This document shows positions 42,097 through 51,215 of a stretch of DNA of 64,000 nucleotides, one piece after another. The notes under the pieces were generated by a model that did not search any database, was not told the origin of the DNA, and saw only the letters and a list, made by a program, of their open reading frames with translations. The translations under genes and the position numbers were made by a program. How positions within the stretch are numbered: the first letter of the stretch is position 1; each line of letters starts with the position of its first letter. This DNA comes from PLA3 sp964592235 (lineage in GTDB: Bacteria; Planctomycetota; Phycisphaerae; UBA1845; UTPLA1), in the NCBI GenBank assembly GCA_964592235.1, contig CAZQCF010000014.1, positions 27,750 through 91,749 of the forward strand, written 5' to 3'.

Positions 42097-42846
42097 TTAC
42101 GGTGAACCGGCCGGCTGCGTCGTCGGCGTCAGGCTGACCGGCCGCTCCGACATCCCCGTGACGTTCAGCGAATCGCCACCGACCGGTGCGGCGGCGGGCA
42201 TGGATGCGGGCGGCGGCGGCGGCGGGGCGAACACCACAGGCCGGCCCCAGCTTTCCATTCCTTTCAACCGGTAGGCTGCTTGTTCGGCGAACGGGGAGTC
42301 TGCAAGACGCTTGTCGCCGCGAACCTTGTCATACCATTCTCGCGCACCGGAATAATCGCCCTGATTCTCCGCGATCACGCCCAGGCCGATCATCGCGCTG
42401 CCGATCCCCGCGACATCCAGCGCCGGCGACGCCAGCGCCTTGGTGTACGCATCGCGCGCCGTTTGCAGCATCGTCGCGTCGGGTTTGGCCGATCCTCCGG
42501 CGGTCGGCGGGGTCGGAAGCATGTAATGCGACAGGGCCGTCTCGGCCACCTTCAACCATGCAGACGCCGTCAGCGAGGCGTCGTGCCCGGCCGTGGCGAT
42601 CTCTTCCAGCTTGCGGATCTGCATCAGCGGGTCGGAATCGGCCTGCGGTTGAGCCAGCGAGGCCCAGGCGTCCATGACGCGTGCCCTGCTGTTGTAGATG
42701 TACCAATAGGTCCCGCCTCCCAGCACCGCGACGCCCAGAACCGCCGCGATGATCGCGGGGAAGTTCCGGCGCACCTGTTCGGTGATTTGGTCGAGTTGGA
42801 CCGACAATTCGTTGGTGCGTAATTCCTGTCTGCGTTCGGCTTTCAT
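42097..42846 (-). CDS. YfgM-like membrane-anchored TPR protein
   Basis: A 249-residue protein with a short cytoplasmic N terminus, one transmembrane helix (about residues 30-50), and periplasmic helical repeats of the TPR type (residues 60-210). The C-terminal tail is rich in proline and alanine. The layout of an N-terminal anchor and periplasmic TPRs is that of YfgM, an ancillary factor of the Sec translocon. It starts 4 bases after the lipoprotein gene stop, so the two are coupled. Functional assignment is tentative. Confidence 0.65.
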   Translation of the reverse strand: MKAERRQELRTNELSVQLDQITEQVRRNFPAIIAAVLGVAVLGGGTYWYIYNSRARVMDAWASLAQPQADSDPLMQIRKLEEIATAGHDASLTASAWLKVAETALSHYMLPTPPTAGGSAKPDATMLQTARDAYTKALASPALDVAGIGSAMIGLGVIAENQGDYSGAREWYDKVRGDKRLADSPFAEQAAYRLKGMESWGRPVVFAPPPPPPASMPAAAPVGGDSLNVTGMSERPVSLTPTTQPAGSP

Positions 42847-42850
42847 AGCA

Positions 42851-43309
42851 TCAGGGTTCCGATCCGCCTCCCGGCGGTGAGTAGGTTTCCGATCGGATCG
42901 ATGCCCACACCTGGGTGCTCTGCCCGAACGTGGAGTACTTCGGCTCGATCCGAATCTCGCACTTCTCTTCGCCCTTGCGATAGCGAAGCACGTAGATGTT
43001 GCGCATCAGTTTCTCGTCCGTCGCTTCCCATCCGTACGTCGGCATGTTCTGGGCGTAGTAGTTCCGCACCAGCAGCGTCGCGCTCTTGCCTTCGTAAAGA
43101 TGCTTCACGTTTCGCCGGCCGGCCACCATGTTGTGCGTCGATTCGCGCTCGTTCAGCTTGAAGTCGCGTGGAACCGGCACATCCACCACATACGGCTGTG
43201 CACGCGACTCCAGGATCGTCGGCTTGGACGCGTCCTTGGACGGGCATCCCGCCTGCATCAACAGGGCCGATCCCCCGACCAGCACGAATGGTATGCGTAA
43301 TCGTTTCAT
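42851..43309 (-). CDS. Putative lipoprotein of unknown function
   Basis: A 152-residue protein with an N-terminal hydrophobic stretch ending in QAGC (Cys22), a weak lipobox, so an exported lipoprotein is likely. The mature part starts with lysine-rich sequence and contains beta-rich segments (KHLYEGKSATLLVRNYYAQN, YVLRYRKGEEKCEIRIEP). ATG 43309 was chosen as the start of the hydrophobic segment; the upstream frame extension is not signal-like. It is coupled to the TPR gene. Confidence 0.65.
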   Translation of the reverse strand: MKRLRIPFVLVGGSALLMQAGCPSKDASKPTILESRAQPYVVDVPVPRDFKLNERESTHNMVAGRRNVKHLYEGKSATLLVRNYYAQNMPTYGWEATDEKLMRNIYVLRYRKGEEKCEIRIEPKYSTFGQSTQVWASIRSETYSPPGGGSEP

Positions 43310-43451
43310 GGGATTCCGGATCGCCGGGGCCGGCCGATCCGCCGCGCCGCCCACCGGCTCGCCAGGCCGATCGGCGAAACACGCGAGCCTAAGCGTGCCG
43401 ACAAGCGATGTCAAACGCGGAAGCCGATCCGTCCGCCCGCCGGGACGGGCT

Positions 43452-45590
43452 TCAAAGGCCCAGTTCCTTTGTCCAGCTGCGCATTTCGCCGACGAGGCTG
43501 TGAGTTTGCTGCCGCTTTCGCAATCGCTCCTTGAGTTCATCCATGGCGGACGCGTCGCCCGTCACATCGACCAATCCCTTCAGCGCCCGCAGCAGGAGGA
43601 ACTCATTGTCCGGCAGAGGCTGCTTCTTGCATTGATCGCGCGACTTCTGCACCGCCTCGGTCAGCGCCGCCTGGGCACCCGCCTTGTCACCCAGCGCGCC
43701 GAGTACGCGGCCCCAAGTCGTCAAATAATGAATATAGGGGATGGACGCGGTGTCATCGCGCGCCGTGAACTGCTTTCCTGCATCTTCCAGGTAAAACTTC
43801 GCCCGTTCTTTTTCACCGTTCGCCTCCTGGATACGCCCCATCAGCAGCAGCGCCAGGGAGTTGAGCGGCGAGCCTTCGTACTTGTCGCGCTCCGTTGCCC
43901 GCAATGCTTCGTCGCAAACTGCTTCAGCCTCGCGAAAAGACTTCATTTGAATCAGCGGGTTGATCTGCGAAAACTGCATCAGGATCACGGAGTCTTCTTT
44001 GTCTTCTCGCGCGCTCTCCCGCGTCAGCTTGAGCGCTTCGCGGTACATCTCGACCGCTTCCTTATAGCGTCCGGCCATTTCGTACAAGATTCCCAAATCG
44101 GCCGGGCCGAGGATATCACGATCGGTCGCCGGCTTGCCCCGACTCTTGGAGAGGGCCTTCGTGACTTCGTTGAGCAGCGCGATGGCATCGTCCGCGAGGT
44201 GGTTTTGCATGTACGCCCCGATGGCGGTCGCGGAATTGATGATTGCATTTCGGCGCGCGGCGTCGTCACTTGCTTGCGCCATTTCGCCGATGATCGCGTT
44301 GAACAAGGCCTGCGCTTCGTCGCGCCGCCCGACCCGCAGGTACACCGCTCCAAGCCGTGAGCCGAGTCGAAATTTCTCCAGCAGCGTGCGATCGCCGCCT
44401 TTGCCCATGTACTTCTCATAGAGCTTGATCGCGGCGTCGTAATCGTACGATTCTTCGTACGTCCGCGCGAGATTGCTGACCTCGGTGAACGTGTACGAGT
44501 GATCGAGGCCCAGGTGCTTTTCAAACACGGCCAGCGCCTTGAGCCGCAGCGGCGTCACGGGCGCCGTCATCCCGACCCGGTGATACAGCCACGCCAGGTT
44601 GCTGTAGGACTCCGCCGTTTCGGCGGAGTCCTCGCCCGCCAGCGTTTCACGAATCATCAGCGCGCGGACTTTGCGGCCCACGGCGCCCTCCGGGTCGTTG
44701 TTGAAGGCGAGCGCCGTGCCGAGGTGGTCCATCGCACGAGCCGCCTCGAGCGTTTCGCCGTCCGTTACTTCGTGGATGCTTAGCGCTTGCCGCAGATCCT
44801 CCAATGCGTCTTTTGTGCGACCTTGCGTGATGCGCAGCCAGCCCCGGCGCGTCATCACGTCAGCGGTCATTGGATGAACCTTACCAAACGATCGCTCCAC
44901 GACCGCCAGCAATCGCTCAAACGTTATTTCCGCCTGGTTCAGTCGTCCGCCCTCGGACTGGGCCATCGCCTGAACCCGAAGCGCATCGAAATCCACCAGT
45001 TCGTCATACTGGGTGCTGAACACGTTCTCACGCAACTCCACGGCGAGCTTGGCCTTCTTCTCCGCCTGGTCGAACTTGCTCGCCTTGTAAGCCGCCCACG
45101 CCTCGCGCCGGGCCGCATCGCCGTGCGCCAGCATCGTACGCTGCTCGGCCGTCACGTCGGCATAACGGCCGTACAGCCGCCGCGCGTTCGTCGCCGAAAT
45201 ACTCAAGAAATGCGTCGGACCCAGCAGCTTGCGGGCAGGCCCCGCGGCCTCGTCCGCCAACTTGATGGACAGGTCAACGTCGCCCTTCTCACAGGCCGCG
45301 GCGGCGTCCGCCAACAGCGTGTGAACCTTCTGAATCTGCTTCATTTGTTCGTCTGACAACGGCTGGCCCGTCTCGGCGTTCTTGTAAACGCCGGCGATCG
45401 GCGGATGTTCCCGCGCGGCCGCCAGGAACTCCTCGTGCGTGCGCAGTAACTTCGTCTCGGCCGGTTTGCTGGAGGGGGCGGTTGTGGCCGCGGGCTCCTG
45501 GCCGACGACCGCTTGCGACAGGCTCGCCGTGCAGGCCGCCAGGCACACCGCCCGACCAGCCAAGTGACCCAACCATCGTCTGAATTCCAT
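43452..45590 (-). CDS. Large secreted TPR protein (tandem paralogue 1)
   Basis: A 712-residue protein with a signal peptide (cut near VVGQ, residue 31). Most of it is built from tetratricopeptide repeats of the kinesin-light-chain type with 40-44 residue period (AMDHLGTALAFNNDPEGAVG, YSNLAWLYHRVGMTAPVTP). It shares its layout and several segments with the gene just upstream (45606), so the two arose by tandem duplication. It probably forms a periplasmic scaffold. The gap between them is 15 bases, consistent with one operon. Confidence 0.75.
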   Translation of the reverse strand: MEFRRWLGHLAGRAVCLAACTASLSQAVVGQEPAATTAPSSKPAETKLLRTHEEFLAAAREHPPIAGVYKNAETGQPLSDEQMKQIQKVHTLLADAAAACEKGDVDLSIKLADEAAGPARKLLGPTHFLSISATNARRLYGRYADVTAEQRTMLAHGDAARREAWAAYKASKFDQAEKKAKLAVELRENVFSTQYDELVDFDALRVQAMAQSEGGRLNQAEITFERLLAVVERSFGKVHPMTADVMTRRGWLRITQGRTKDALEDLRQALSIHEVTDGETLEAARAMDHLGTALAFNNDPEGAVGRKVRALMIRETLAGEDSAETAESYSNLAWLYHRVGMTAPVTPLRLKALAVFEKHLGLDHSYTFTEVSNLARTYEESYDYDAAIKLYEKYMGKGGDRTLLEKFRLGSRLGAVYLRVGRRDEAQALFNAIIGEMAQASDDAARRNAIINSATAIGAYMQNHLADDAIALLNEVTKALSKSRGKPATDRDILGPADLGILYEMAGRYKEAVEMYREALKLTRESAREDKEDSVILMQFSQINPLIQMKSFREAEAVCDEALRATERDKYEGSPLNSLALLLMGRIQEANGEKERAKFYLEDAGKQFTARDDTASIPYIHYLTTWGRVLGALGDKAGAQAALTEAVQKSRDQCKKQPLPDNEFLLLRALKGLVDVTGDASAMDELKERLRKRQQTHSLVGEMRSWTKELGL

Positions 45591-45605
45591 TGGTGTCGTA
45601 TCTCC

Positions 45606-47819
45606 CTAGTTCGCTTCGAGCCAGCTGCGCTCGACGGCACTAAGTGCCCTGGCGTCGCGCAGCTTTTCCAGAATCTTTCGAAGCTCCGTGCGAAGCTCCT
45701 CGCGCCGGCTCGACGGCAGGTCCCCCAGTTCCAGTTGATGCCACAACGCCTTGGCCAGGACGGCGTCGCCGTACAGCGACGTATTCAATTTCTTCAACTC
45801 GCGCGCCGTCTCCATTGCCGCGGTCAACGTCGCTTCGGTGCGAGGCTTGTCGCCCGCGGCGTGGTAACATTTTGCCAGCTCCAGCTGGCACTCGATCTTA
45901 CCCAGCAGATCACGCTGGTACTCCACGAAGATCGACTCCGCGTCTTCAAGCGTGAACTTCGCCAGATCCTGCCGCTTCTGCCGGTTGTACACCCGGCCGG
46001 CCGCGAGCAGCGCGTGCGCCGACCCGGCCGAGCGGAAAGGCATCCGGGTCTCCACGATCTTGACGACTGCATCGGCCACCTGCTCGGCTTCCGAAAGCTG
46101 CCCGGCGTCGCACAGGGCTTCGACGTAGGTGATCATCGCGGTCGCCGTGGACGGTTCGCCTTTGCCGTACACCTGTTCCGACAGCTCCACGGCCCGCCGC
46201 AACACTTCAACCGCCTTCGACGCCTGGCCCATGTCGATCAGCGTCTGCCCGTAGCTCTCCATCCGCCGGACCTGGGCCGCGGTCGGAGGCGTCTTGCTCT
46301 TCGCATCGCGCTCATACTGCAGCGCGAAGACCGGCAGCGCCTCTTCCAGGAGCCGATACCGCATCATCTCGTTCGCCACGTTGAATAACTCGTTCACCAC
46401 CGCGGGCGCCGCGGTCGTATCCAGCAGGAATTTCGCCCGCTCGACCGACTTGGCCGCGAACTTCCGCGCTTCGTCGAAATCGCCCTTGTTGAACAGCACC
46501 GATGCCAGGGCCGTGCAACGCGCCATCGCGTTGATGTCCACGACCTCGGGCTGCTGGTCGTCCCGCGCGATCTGCTCCTTGTAGAGGGCGATCGCCCGGT
46601 CGAAGTTCCCCGCGGTCTCGTGTGCCCGCGCGAGATTGCTCAACTCCAGCTTCGTATAGGTGTGGTCCGGTCCGACGGTCTCCAGCAGCGTCGCGTAGGC
46701 CTGCTCGCGCAGCCGCAAGGCGTCGTCCAGCATGTTCATGCGCGTGTACAGCCAGGCGAGATTGCTAAGTGACACAGCCGTGTCACGGGCCTTCGGCCCC
46801 AGCACTGTCTCGCGGATGATCAGGCTTTGCAGCTTCTTGTTCAGGGCGTCCTTCGCGTCGCCATTCAGCGCGAACGCCGTACCGAGATTGTCCAGCACTT
46901 CGCCGGCTTCGGCCGTATCTCCGCTGGTCGAACGCAGGATGTACGCCGCGTCGCGCAGGGTCTTGATCGCATCCTCCGGCCGGCCCTCGTGGATGTACAT
47001 CCAGCCGAGCCGGTCCAGTGCGATCGCCGTCTTCGGGTGATTGCGCCCGTAGGTCTGCTCGAAGATCGCCACGGCCCGCTCGATGTTGTTCTTGGACTTG
47101 GCGTACAACTGCAACTCGAGCTGCGCCGCGCCCATTTGCCGAAGCGCCTCGCCCACTTCGGCGTGTTTCGAGCCGAGAAGCTCTTCACGTGTTCGCTGGG
47201 CGCGCTCCGCCTGCTTCTCCGCATCCGCGAAGAGACCTTTGTCAGACGCCGCCTGCGCCGCCTCCGATGCCTTGTCCGCGTCGACCATGGCCTTCTGCCC
47301 GTCGGGCGGCAAGCGCGCGAAATCGTCCATCGTCCGCTGAAACACGCGGCTGGCCGTGGTCAGGTAGTGATCGTCACCCAGCACTTTCTGATACGTGTCG
47401 AACGCCTTCGAAGCGGTCGAGGCGGCGGCCTTGAATTCGCCGCGCTGGCGCTGGGAGCGGGCCTCACTCATCAGTGCTTCGGCATTGGCCACGGCCTTGC
47501 GCCCGTCCAGCTTCAGCGGGGCGCCGTCCGGCGCGCGCAGCACCGTGGAGACGGTGAATTCCTTTCGCGCGGCCGAGAGGTACTTCTCATGCGTCATGCC
47601 GTCGGAGGGCCGTGATGCGGGGGCGGCGGTCGCGCTCGGCGGATCGGACTTTTCGCCTTCCTGGGCGACCGCCGAACCGATGCACGACAGAAGAAGTCCC
47701 GCCGCTACGACTCGCCGCAAAGTCGCCGTCGCGAGGTGAGTGAACCGCCAGTCGGGGAGCGAGCGGTCACGACGCCCGTCGAGACCGCACCGGAGCTTGC
47801 TGGAGGAAAACGCGTTCAT
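45606..47819 (-). CDS. Large secreted TPR protein (tandem paralogue 2)
   Basis: A 737-residue protein from ATG 47819, preceded by GGAGGAAAA. It has a basic N-terminal region and a signal-anchor-like hydrophobic stretch (RRVVAAGLLLSCIGSAVAQ), then about a dozen TPRs of 40-44 residues (IALDRLGWMYIHEGRPEDAI, LSNLAWLYTRMNMLDDAL). It has the same order of elements as the downstream paralogue, including a region resembling EVLGPKARDTA versus ETLAGEDSAETA. Likely scaffold outside the cytoplasm; client unknown. Confidence 0.75.
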   Translation of the reverse strand: MNAFSSSKLRCGLDGRRDRSLPDWRFTHLATATLRRVVAAGLLLSCIGSAVAQEGEKSDPPSATAAPASRPSDGMTHEKYLSAARKEFTVSTVLRAPDGAPLKLDGRKAVANAEALMSEARSQRQRGEFKAAASTASKAFDTYQKVLGDDHYLTTASRVFQRTMDDFARLPPDGQKAMVDADKASEAAQAASDKGLFADAEKQAERAQRTREELLGSKHAEVGEALRQMGAAQLELQLYAKSKNNIERAVAIFEQTYGRNHPKTAIALDRLGWMYIHEGRPEDAIKTLRDAAYILRSTSGDTAEAGEVLDNLGTAFALNGDAKDALNKKLQSLIIRETVLGPKARDTAVSLSNLAWLYTRMNMLDDALRLREQAYATLLETVGPDHTYTKLELSNLARAHETAGNFDRAIALYKEQIARDDQQPEVVDINAMARCTALASVLFNKGDFDEARKFAAKSVERAKFLLDTTAAPAVVNELFNVANEMMRYRLLEEALPVFALQYERDAKSKTPPTAAQVRRMESYGQTLIDMGQASKAVEVLRRAVELSEQVYGKGEPSTATAMITYVEALCDAGQLSEAEQVADAVVKIVETRMPFRSAGSAHALLAAGRVYNRQKRQDLAKFTLEDAESIFVEYQRDLLGKIECQLELAKCYHAAGDKPRTEATLTAAMETARELKKLNTSLYGDAVLAKALWHQLELGDLPSSRREELRTELRKILEKLRDARALSAVERSWLEAN

Positions 47820-47901
47820 GAATGGTCTACCCGTCCCACAAAGAAAAGTGCGAATCGACCTGCGGCGCCGGCGCGATGGCGCGGTGCGGCCGCGGGCCAA
47901 T

Positions 47902-47937
47902 AAAAATGCCGCAAGCACGATATCGTACTTGCGGCAT
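47902..47937 (-). terminator. Rho-independent terminator of the PEP-CTERM gene
   Basis: On the minus strand ATGCCGCAAG and CTTGCGGCAT form a 10-base stem with an inner ACGAT/ATCGT helix, followed by TTTTA. It sits 72 bases after the PEP-CTERM stop. Confidence 0.8.
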
Positions 47938-48008
47938 GATAGGTTCACAATCTCGGCGATTCGAGCGGCCTTTTTGAGGCCGGTCGCATCGTCTGACCCG
48001 GTCGGGTC

Positions 48009-48707
48009 TTAGCGGCGGCGGCGGATCAGGCCGATCGCGCCGAGGCCCAGCAGGGCCAGCGTCGTCGGCTCGGGAACGCCGCTGATCACGACATCATCAA
48101 CTCGGCTGGTGCCAGTCGTTGCGGTCGTTCCACCTGTGGCGGACGCGGTCGAGTTGTTGACGATGCGAATGCAAATCTGGGGCTGGTTGTCGAGTGCGGT
48201 AATCGCGCTAAGGTCGGCAAAGTAATTGTCCATCCCAGTCGGAGCACCCGAGCTCCAAGACGGGCCGCTGTTGTTGCGGATGGCGTACGTGCCGGCCAAC
48301 GTCGAGTACGCGCCACCGTTGGCGTTGTATTGAATCTCGAAATCGCGCGGGCCGGTGTTGCTGCTGATGGCATCCCACTCAAAGGTGATACCAGAGTAGC
48401 CGGTCGTCTCCGTACAGAACTGGAAGTAATCACCGACCGCCCATTCGTTGACGCTGTAGGACTCGGTCGAGCCGTTGCCGGCAGGTGTCGTCCAATCGGC
48501 ATTGGCCGAGGCATGGCTGCCGCTGGCGGCCGATGTACCGGCAAAGACACCGCTGTCTGCGGCGTGCGGGCCGTTGGTGGCGGAGTTCGTCACGTCACCG
48601 GGAACCACAACCTGGAAGCCCCACTCTGCCAGCGGCGGGAACGCATTGGCGACCGTTGCGGTGGCGAGCATGGCGACGACGGCGAGAATTGAGACACGCT
48701 TCAACAT
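48009..48707 (-). CDS. PEP-CTERM sorting-domain protein
   Basis: A 232-residue exported protein with signal peptide (residues 1-22, ending NAFA-like ANAF), a beta-sandwich-like middle with conserved tryptophans, and a complete C-terminal PEP-CTERM signal: VPEPTTLALLGLG followed by a hydrophobic helix and RRRR. The tail is the target of an exosortase-type transpeptidase linked to exopolysaccharide production. No exosortase is in the window. AGGAGGAG precedes ATG 48707. It has its own promoter and terminator, so it is monocistronic. Confidence 0.9.
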   Translation of the reverse strand: MLKRVSILAVVAMLATATVANAFPPLAEWGFQVVVPGDVTNSATNGPHAADSGVFAGTSAASGSHASANADWTTPAGNGSTESYSVNEWAVGDYFQFCTETTGYSGITFEWDAISSNTGPRDFEIQYNANGGAYSTLAGTYAIRNNSGPSWSSGAPTGMDNYFADLSAITALDNQPQICIRIVNNSTASATGGTTATTGTSRVDDVVISGVPEPTTLALLGLGAIGLIRRRR

Positions 48708-48833
48708 GATTCCGACTCCTCCTGGTTTACCCGACTTCTGATTTTTCGTCCCGGCACGGGCGCCTCTCCGGGCGATCGCGCCGCATCTTTTACACGTATG
48801 GGGTTGCTTCGTTCCCCTGATGCTTCAGCAGCC

Positions 48834-48862
48834 AGAATACGCGAAACGGCCATTGATTTCAA
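48834..48862 (-). promoter_or_regulatory. Sigma-70-like promoter of the PEP-CTERM gene
   Basis: On the minus strand TTGAAA (48862-48857) and TATTCT (48839-48834) are separated by 17 bases, about 120 bases before the start codon. Confidence 0.5.
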
Positions 48863-49042
48863 GCGTTTACGACCGCCGGAGTGTTCAAAATGCGCCAAGG
48901 TTTCGTGAGCGGTTATCGAGGGTCCGGCCCCCGCGAACAGGTTCCTGGCCACCACTGCGGCGCTTCACCCTTCGCCGGGAATGCCGCCCAGGCAGCGCTT
49001 CGGCCTTCCGAAAACGCTCGTAACCTGTTGTAAAAAAGCACG

Positions 49043-49711
49043 TTATGATCGGCCGGCGAGGCCCGCTGCGGCCAACTCTTCGAGGTGCCGGACGATCTGT
49101 AGGGCATGTGACGATTTTGAGGCCGTCCTCGGGCGCTGCCAGCGGCCGTCGGCCGAGAGAATTTCGACGTCGCTGCGGTCAGCGGCGATGGCCGCGGGGG
49201 AGTTCAGGACGATGGCGTCGAAATGCTTGGCTCGGAGCTTGGCGGCGGCCTTGGCGCGGCCGTCGTGGGATTCGAGCGCGAAGCCGATGGTGACGCGCGG
49301 CGGCCGGGCGGGTCGGCGTTTGATCCGGCCGAGGGTCGCGGCGATGTCGGGGTTGGGGAGAAGTGACAGCGCGCGGGCGAGGGCTGATTTAGGCAATTTG
49401 CGAGATTTTGGGCGGCGCGGTCGAACATCGCAGACGGCGGCGGCGAAGACGGCGGCGTCGGCGGAGGAGAAGGCGCGGCGCGAGGCGGCCAGCATTTCCA
49501 GCGCGCTCGTCACGCGAATGAGCCGGACGCCTCGCGGCGCGGGGAGTTCGACCGGGCCGGAGATCAGCGTCACGGCGTGCCCGCGCTTCGCGGCGGCCGC
49601 GGCGATGGCGTAGCCCATCTTCCCGGTGGAGGCGTTGGAGAGATAGCGCACGGGGTCGAGGTACTCGCGCGTCGGCCCGGCGGTGATGAGGATTTTCAAA
49701 CGACGTTTCAT
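49043..49711 (-). CDS. coaB: Phosphopantothenate-cysteine ligase, stand-alone CoaB
   Basis: A 222-residue CoaB domain: ITAGPTREYLDPVRYLSNASTGKMG at the N terminus (nucleotide-binding and dimer region), ADAAVFAAAVCDVRP in the centre, and TIGFALES near residue 140. It joins 4'-phosphopantothenate and cysteine using CTP in CoA synthesis. In most bacteria CoaB is fused behind CoaC; here it is a separate gene overlapping coaC by ATGA. The KxKK-type lysine region is shortened to SRKLPKS, still basic. Confidence 0.9.
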   Translation of the reverse strand: MKRRLKILITAGPTREYLDPVRYLSNASTGKMGYAIAAAAAKRGHAVTLISGPVELPAPRGVRLIRVTSALEMLAASRRAFSSADAAVFAAAVCDVRPRRPKSRKLPKSALARALSLLPNPDIAATLGRIKRRPARPPRVTIGFALESHDGRAKAAAKLRAKHFDAIVLNSPAAIAADRSDVEILSADGRWQRPRTASKSSHALQIVRHLEELAAAGLAGRS

Positions 49712-50385
49712 CGGCGGGAGCGCGGGGCTTTGCGCTGAAGGATCGTGGCGGCTTCAAGAAGGATCGCATCCGGCTCGGCCATGCGACCCGCGCCAACGGT
49801 GCGACAGGCCAGCCAGCCGCTGCCGGGCTGCACGATGTGATAGCCATGGCGCTTCAGACCGGCGACGTTTTCCTGAACGATCGGGTTTTCCCACATGCGC
49901 GTGTTCGCGGCCGGGGCCAGCAGAACGGGGCAATCGGCCGACATGACCATGGTGCTGACGAGGTCGTCGGCGATGCCGTGGGCGATTTTGCCGAGCATGT
50001 TGGCGGTGGTGGGCGCGACGATGAACAGGTCGGCGGCTTCGGTGAGTCGCAGGTGCTGGGGGTCGTGGTAGTTCGCCTCGCCCCAGAGCGTGGTAAAGAC
50101 CTGTCTCGCGGTGAGGGCCTGAAACGTGAGCGGGGTGATGAATTTCTGCGCGGCGTCGGTCATGGCGACGCTGACGCCGCAGCCGCGCTGGACAAGCGCC
50201 GAGACGAGGTACGCGGTTTTGTAGGCGGCGATGCCCCCGCAAACCGCGACGACGACTTCGTAGCCGCCAAGCGGGGTGTCCTCGCGCGAGGCGGCGACGC
50301 CCAGCGCCACAGGCGGCGCATCGGGGCGGCCGGTTGGCGGCGCGATCGGACTAGGCGTCTTGTTCGCCACTGCCGTCCTCGGCAT
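49708..50385 (-). CDS. coaC: Phosphopantothenoylcysteine decarboxylase, stand-alone CoaC
   Basis: A 225-residue flavoprotein. After a 40-residue non-conserved extension comes VVVAVCGGIAAYKTA (FMN binding), then the catalytic-histidine region (HLRLTEAADLFIVAPTTANM), and the active-site clamp PAANTRMWENP with conserved asparagine. It decarboxylates phosphopantothenoylcysteine to 4'-phosphopantetheine in CoA synthesis. The start overlaps the end of rpoZ by 35 bases; a later start within the extension cannot be excluded. Confidence 0.9.
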   Translation of the reverse strand: MPRTAVANKTPSPIAPPTGRPDAPPVALGVAASREDTPLGGYEVVVAVCGGIAAYKTAYLVSALVQRGCGVSVAMTDAAQKFITPLTFQALTARQVFTTLWGEANYHDPQHLRLTEAADLFIVAPTTANMLGKIAHGIADDLVSTMVMSADCPVLLAPAANTRMWENPIVQENVAGLKRHGYHIVQPGSGWLACRTVGAGRMAEPDAILLEAATILQRKAPRSRR

Positions 50386-50572
50386 CGTTGTAGGCGATCT
50401 TGCCTTCGATGATTTCGCGGATGGCGATTTCCATCGGCGTCATGCGGCCCGGCTCGATCAGCGGGCGCGCGCCCATCATGAGCTGCTTCCAGCGCTTCTG
50501 GATGAGCGCGGTCAGGCGGAAGCGGCCGCCGACTTTGTTGATGATGTCCTCGTTCTTCAGGTCCTGAATCAT
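50351..50572 (-). CDS. rpoZ: RNA polymerase omega subunit
   Basis: A 73-residue protein starting MIQDLKNEDI, with the omega-type segment GGRFRLTALIQKRWKQLMMGARPL and an acidic end. Omega helps assemble beta-prime and is a ppGpp-response element in many bacteria. It stands in the classic place between gmk and the CoA genes. ATG 50572 has GAGAGGAA upstream. Confidence 0.85.
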   Translation of the reverse strand: MIQDLKNEDIINKVGGRFRLTALIQKRWKQLMMGARPLIEPGRMTPMEIAIREIIEGKIAYNDAEDGSGEQDA

Positions 50573-50585
50573 GGTGCGGTTCCTC

Positions 50586-51191
50586 TCAAGCAATCGCTGG
50601 TTGACTTCGCGCCGGGCGCGACAGGATCAGGTCGCGCACCGATTGTACCGTTTTTTCAAGATCGTCGTTCACGACGAAGTGATCGTAGCAGCCCGACTCG
50701 CTGGCGAAGCGGATCTCGCCGTCGGCCTTGGCCAGTCGCTCTCGGATGACCTCGGCCGGGTCGGTGTTGCGGCTGACGATTCGCTGTTTCTGGGCCTCGG
50801 GCGTGGGCGGCAGCAGGAAGATGGCGATGGCGTCGGACATCTTTCGGCGGACCTGGATGCAGCCCTGGATGTCGATCTCGAGAATGATGGAACGCCCTTC
50901 GTGGACGGCCTGCTGCACGGCCTTGAGCGGCGTGCCGTATTGATGGCCATAGACCTGGGCGGATTCGAGCAGTTCGCCGGCCCGGTCCATGCGGGCGAAT
51001 TCGTCGGGCGTGACGTAGTGGTAGTCGCGGGAGTTCTTCTCACCGGGGCGAGGCTTGCGCGTCGTGACCGAGACGCTGAACTCGGCGGGCAGCAGGTCGC
51101 AGAGGCGATGGCAGATCGTGGATTTGCCGACGCCGCTGGGGCCGCTGATGACGATGACGCGGCCGGTGGATGGTTTGGAATTCGTGGTCAT
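50586..51191 (-). CDS. gmk: Guanylate kinase
   Basis: A 201-residue kinase with P-loop GPSGVGKST at residues 17-25, the GMP-binding TTRKPRPGEKNSRDYHYV, and the catalytic lid region (RIVSRNTDPAEVIRERL). It converts GMP to GDP with ATP. It lies 24 bases after yicC and 13 before rpoZ, matching the conserved yicC-gmk-rpoZ order. Confidence 0.96.
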   Translation of the reverse strand: MTTNSKPSTGRVIVISGPSGVGKSTICHRLCDLLPAEFSVSVTTRKPRPGEKNSRDYHYVTPDEFARMDRAGELLESAQVYGHQYGTPLKAVQQAVHEGRSIILEIDIQGCIQVRRKMSDAIAIFLLPPTPEAQKQRIVSRNTDPAEVIRERLAKADGEIRFASESGCYDHFVVNDDLEKTVQSVRDLILSRPARSQPAIA

Positions 51192-51215
51192 GCTGCGGTT
51201 GCTCGAAGCCCGATT

